Shown here piece by piece: positions 24,901-30,900 of a stretch of 64,000 nt of DNA. The notes beneath the pieces were generated by a model, which saw only the letters and a program-made list of their open reading frames with translations, had not been told where the DNA came from and did not search any database. The DNA comes from Siphonodentalium dalli (taxonomy: Eukaryota; Mollusca; Scaphopoda; Gadilida; Siphonodentaliidae): positions 117,200,723 through 117,264,722 of the forward strand of contig CP136063.1 in assembly GCA_032622095.1 (NCBI GenBank), read 5' to 3'. The position numbers and the translations under genes are program-made. Every line of letters begins with the position of its first letter. Position 1 is the first letter of the stretch.

Positions 24901-27900
24901 TTATCAACATATTGTTCGACGAAATTTGGCCTTATTATCAACACAAAGCCACTAGATTTTAAAGTTATCCATCTTCATCCGCAATTTGGTTCGAGAGCTT
25001 CGGCTGGTCGACTTTTTACTGGACCACTAATAAGTCTCGATGGTGAAAAATAATAGATTTCAAAAATCGATATCTAATAACTCTGAGCTTTGCTTGGTGG
25101 GTTCCTCGACTCGAATAAAATATTTTTTACCACCGAGTCTAAATAAATAGTAATTAATGGGCGTTTAATCGGATTATGCATCTTTAAGATGATATGTTTT
25201 AAACTTATTATCAATGAATAAAGAAAGGGATAATGCCCCGCACTATGAATACCGCGGGATGTGATGAGTTCGGTAACTTATACTCCGATCCCATGTGTAC
25301 CCACACTAATTCAATGTATTAGTTTTCTGTATTTACATGTAGTGGATTCTAATAAATATGTTCAAAGACATCAGCAATAATATTTCAGCTTCTAGATATA
25401 TATGCTACTAACACGTTATGCTGTTGTATTTGAAATCTTATTTTCTTTCTTGTAGACCAGCTGAAAACAACAACGTGGGGCAACAAATTGACATTAGCCG
25501 TGAGTCATTTAATATTCGTGTTTTTATACTTACAGCGAATTATACTGAATGTATAGTCTTGTCGATGAGAGTTTTATATACACTCCACGTAATACAATAA
25601 TAGATAACAATCGAGGACATCTGTCTCAATTAGTATCAATTTTATTAAGAATATCTTTTCACATCCATGGGAGAGTTTTATGGGCTATTTTTTAGAACAG
25701 AAACCCGCGAAAATGTTTTCGCAGCGAACCCAGTGAGAGCACTCTATCTTTTAGCACCCTCGATCAAAGATAATTGCAGATCAGCTAAGAGATTTACCGT
25801 GACTGATGGCCGAAATGAAACAATTTATTTTAGACCAAGTCTTCTCGGTCCACAACAGCTTGGCATATCGGTTGCGATGGCATGCTGTTTTGGATCGAGT
25901 CCCATACGGTTACTCTTCTATAACGAAGATTACGCCCATAACCGAGGGCGGGAGTTATCTTGCTTGTTTGTCTTCGGATTAGGTCAAATGGAAGCTTTGC
26001 ATATATGGAGAAGTCTTTCCCAAGCATGATGGTATCAAAATGCATATATGAGAGGTCCATTAAATGTCAAAGCCACAATATTTATAAGTAAACAAAGTCT
26101 TGTTTTCAAGAGAATTTCGATTTGTCGCGCTATCAGAAAATCCAAGTAAAACGTGCTGGGAAGAGAAAGACCATATATCTTTTAAAAAATGAATGTCGTC
26201 AGTTTCAATGTATATGCCTGGTCATGGGAGTTTTTACCGCGAGAAAAACAACCAAGGGGCGTGTCCATCATAACGTTAAGCTAATAGCAATAATAAGGGT
26301 ATTTAAATATACCTTTATATATGCCAGATGTAGTACGATATTCTTTCTAATATAATCTTTGTATGAGGTGTAATTGTGGCTGCATTTAATTTTTATTCCA
26401 GGTATACCCATGAACGCTATCTACGAGAGTGCAGATGGACAAACAAATCCACAGGGGAACTCTGTTGTTTATAGTGACGCACGGAATTCAGATTCCTCTC
26501 AAATGGGTATGTGTAACATCTAACCGACTTGGCGCTCTCTGAGTGATAAAGATTCCCAATCCTTCCACAGCTGTCAATCAAATGATTATTAGTAGATATT
26601 TTGTACCAATCACCGACCGGCTCAGTCACTTTCAATCTTCGATCACCATAATTTGGATATCAGCGCATATTACAATGTTAAACTGCCTATATGCAAACGA
26701 CTTGTTTGTTGTCAAATAACAATGTACTGAAATTTCCATGTGTGCAATGATGTTGGACTTTGTTGGATTATAACACTGTTTTTCATTTTGTGTGAAACTT
26801 ATCATATTATTTTACAGTTAAAGTCGAAAAGTATGTATGTTCTCGGGTGTATTATATAGCATAACGGTATAGGCGCGGTAAAACTAATTAAACCATTTAT
26901 ACAAACGTCTTGTCTCATAGCAACCATAAGCTCCTCTTACTATCATGAACTCTATCATATTTTGTCTGCTGTGAATGCAATTTTGCCGGTCATCGATGGT
27001 TTTAGAAAGGATATCCATTGAAAAAGTGCAATTGACTGGACTATGGATACAATATAATTAATTTTTTTGTAGTATTTGCCATCGCTACATATAATTAATT
27101 TCTAATACATAATTATGTCACGGCGGTGTGTATATATAATACACTATAGCACTTATGATGGCACAATTAAACATAATTGCACACACTTCCAACAATGAAA
27201 GTTTCAATAGTGCAATATAAAGGTCATTTGATGGATTTTAGCGATACTGTAATAACTTATATGTACGTATGTGTTCAGTGCCTACCTATGTTCGGTGCCT
27301 CTCGATCGAATAAACTTTAATCTTCCAGAACCCAATGGGATGAGTATACCAATCTACAGCCAGGTCAACAAGACAAAACAACCAAAGATAGAACCCTCAA
27401 GGGTATGTACGTTGGTTGCTTGAAATTGCGTCATTTGTTGTCGCACGCTAATAGCTTCCTTCTTGCTACTTACTACCTGAATATTGCTTTAAATAAGTGA
27501 AAATCAAGCTCACAAGATTTAAAGTTACTCGTCTTTGTTCTCAATGACTCGGTTGGGTATAAATTTTCATTTATGCCCCCCCCCCCGATATCGAAATGAG
27601 GTATCCTCAACTAAATGCGAGCCAGACGAGTGAGACCAGCCTCTACCCAAGACAGTGGTCAGACAAAAGGTTGGCTATGAAGATATAACGCGTTCTCTTC
27701 GGGTGTGTGTGGAACGTCCATCGGACCATTAAATACCGATAATTATACGTACATACTGGTATATGTAGAATGTGAACACGTATCACGAGTTATGTTTAGT
27801 TACTCTACCCGAGTAAGTTCTGTTCGTATGCAAATAATAATGTTTCGGGATAACAATTTATCGTCACACTGATGTCACTATGCCAGGATAAAACCGCGGC

Positions 27901-30900
27901 TTTGTAGCAAATTTGAATTTAAGTTAACGCAGTACGCAGACGACACGACACTTATTCTAGACGGTTCCGAAAGTAGTCTGAGGGAGGCCTATTCCACCCT
28001 AAATGCCTTTGCTAAATATCGGGACTCAATCTCAATGCGAGTAAGTGTCAGGCGTCGTGGATTGGATCCATGGTGGGGCGGCAAGAAAATATATGTCCGG
28101 ACCTGCATCTCACATTTGCTGACTCATTTAATCTTCTTGGAATCAATTTTAATACTACTTTAAACAAAATGTCGATTAATTTTGAAAATAAGCTGAATGA
28201 AATTAAACGATTAACAGAAACGACTACTTACCCCATTTGGTCGTATAACAGTTATAAAATCCATCATTATCCCCAAATTAACTCACTTATTCATCGCATT
28301 GCCTAACCGTAACAACAATTTCATGACCAAACTCGAAAAAATACTATTCAATTTTCTCTGGAATTCCAAACGGGACCGAGTAAAAAGAAAACTCGTCTGT
28401 CAAGACCACTCTCACGGTTGTTATTGAAAAGTTCTAAATGGACACCCCTAACCGACCTTCCTATCACCAAAGACCACCTATTTCTGACATACAACCATGC
28501 TTTTCTAAAAAACAAAGCTAATGTCGTGAAAAATCCTTTCTGGCATGACGTACTACTGGCTTTTGCAAATATGTTAGAAAAAAATAAGAAACAAAATCGA
28601 TTTCAGGCATGCACTATTTGGAACAACCCCGATATAAAACTGGAAGGAGACACCATTAATGTTTTTTCATGGCGAAAAAAAGGAATTATATATGTAAATG
28701 ACTTGTTTCAAAGAGGTGGCATATTACACACAGAACAATCTTTATTCGAATGTTATCATATACGTACAGATTTTCTGACAATGAACAGCATCTGGAAACA
28801 AATAATAGCTATGGCACAAAAGCTCAACCAACCCTTATTTCGTATTGAAAGCCCTTTCCTTCCAAGTAATTTTGTTATCCCATTGAACAATACTCATGGT
28901 GGACAGGACTTCTACACAATTTTAAATTCAATGAATATCGTACCAAAATCCCATATCAAATGGCAGGCTGAATTTGAGGATAATGACATTCAATGGGAAA
29001 ACTACAACCGTCTTGCTTTCACCACGACGCCTGACACGAAAATGTGGTGGTTACAATATAGAATTAATCATTTTCCACAAAGAAATTTCTTAAAATGGTC
29101 AACCTAGAACAAAATGATTTATTTAATCGCTGCGGCACAACAACTGAAGATATATCCCATATTTTTTGGGACTGTCCGCTTGTAAAAAAAACTTTATGAC
29201 TGATGTTACTATTTGGTGCAAATCAAATGGTATCGCCTTGTTAGCCACAAGAAAGGTTGCAATTCTTGGATCCCTATCAATGGGCGGTAACTCTACGATG
29301 AATCTGTTTTGGCTGATGATAAAACAATACATATATAAAACTAAATTTAATCCTGATATGTTATCACTAAAATCCTTTCTATCAGAACTACAATCTAGAT
29401 ATTTACAGGAGAAATTGTTGGCACAGTGCCAAATAAAATTACCCTCTTTTGAGAAAAACTGGTTTTTAATCATTGAAGCTCTTAAATGAAAACGTCAGAA
29501 GCAAACAAACCATGATGTATCGAAATATAGTTCCCACCAAAACCCAAGTTTACCTCTCAAACTCACAAGTATTGACCAGAGGAATAAGTGCAACAAAACC
29601 GCCGAGTTGATCCACCAGAAAGGGAAAAAACTTATTTCATCATCAATCAAAATCCCATTATACTCAGCAAAGAGCTATATATACACGATTAATATCTTAT
29701 AAGCATTGAACCTACCGATATTAGCTCTTTGACTAAACCTATGTCTAACATAGCTTGCGGGACCCATACCAGAAACGTGTATAATTATAAACTTGTCGCA
29801 ATGAGTGAAAGAGCATGTGAGCGAAAGGATGTATGCAAGTTACTGATAGCCTGGGGATGAAAGAGTTAGTGTGGGATCTTTTTTGCAAATCTTGTTACAA
29901 TATTTATATACATTTAATCTTGATCAATAAAAACTTAAAAAAACAAAATAATAATGTTTCGGGATAACAATTTATCGTCACACTGATGTCACTATGCCAG
30001 GATAAGACCGCGGCTTTGTAGCAATATACGTTCTTTATATATTCGATCAGATGATTCTGTTTCAACAATGCTGGTTCAATTAAAGATGCATAATCCGATT
30101 AAGCGCCCTCAATTACTATTTATTTGGATTCGGGGGTAAAATAAGATTTATTCGAGTCGAGGAACCCACCTATCAAAGCACAGAGTAAGATTAACTTAGG
30201 CCCTATTTCTGGAGTGATTATGATTAATTACACCCCGGAAACAAGGGAAAGAAAGAAAGAGTGGGCCATAGCTAGAACATTCGTGTATAAATTAGGTCAA
30301 TTATACATCTGGGCATATCCGAGATATTCACCACCTCACATATTTAAAACTTTAAAAAATATATATAAAAAGCCATTGCTATGTACACATTATTATAGGA
30401 TATAAACTCCCAACATCAAACTGAAAGATTTAAAGTTGGTTTTTGTCGAGAGGAGAGTATTTTACTGAAATTAGCCATTATATTATTGATGCTGTCGGAG
30501 CAATCCGATTGAGACTATTCGGAGAAGCTTGTCGATTTCATCATGTTCATTTTATTCATAACATGTCATCGTGTCGATTTCAAGGAAACTCGATGAACAA
30601 CGGTATCATGTATTTAAATGTAGCTTTCACCATTGATCGAATTGGCGATAACCTGAATTATCTTCTGCTTTGTTCCTAATCATGTGTTCCTTGTCGATTC
30701 ATGAAAATAGAAGGATATCTATGGATTATGAGATCATGTAGGTGCTGCGTAATAGAATGATAATTTAAACGCGATATGAAAACGTTTGCATTCATCACGA
30801 ATTTCGATAACAGTATTTTCACCCGCCACACCTGAGTGATTTTGATTTTCCCAGAGCGTTTTATATTTTAGGCCACCCCAATGCAAATAAGACTGTCGAT

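Noticed and set aside
25667-26029. 120-codon frame in intron 7
   Set aside because: It has no family features, no compatible splice phase, and a diverged copy of its start at about 43.6 kb, which suggests a dispersed repeat.
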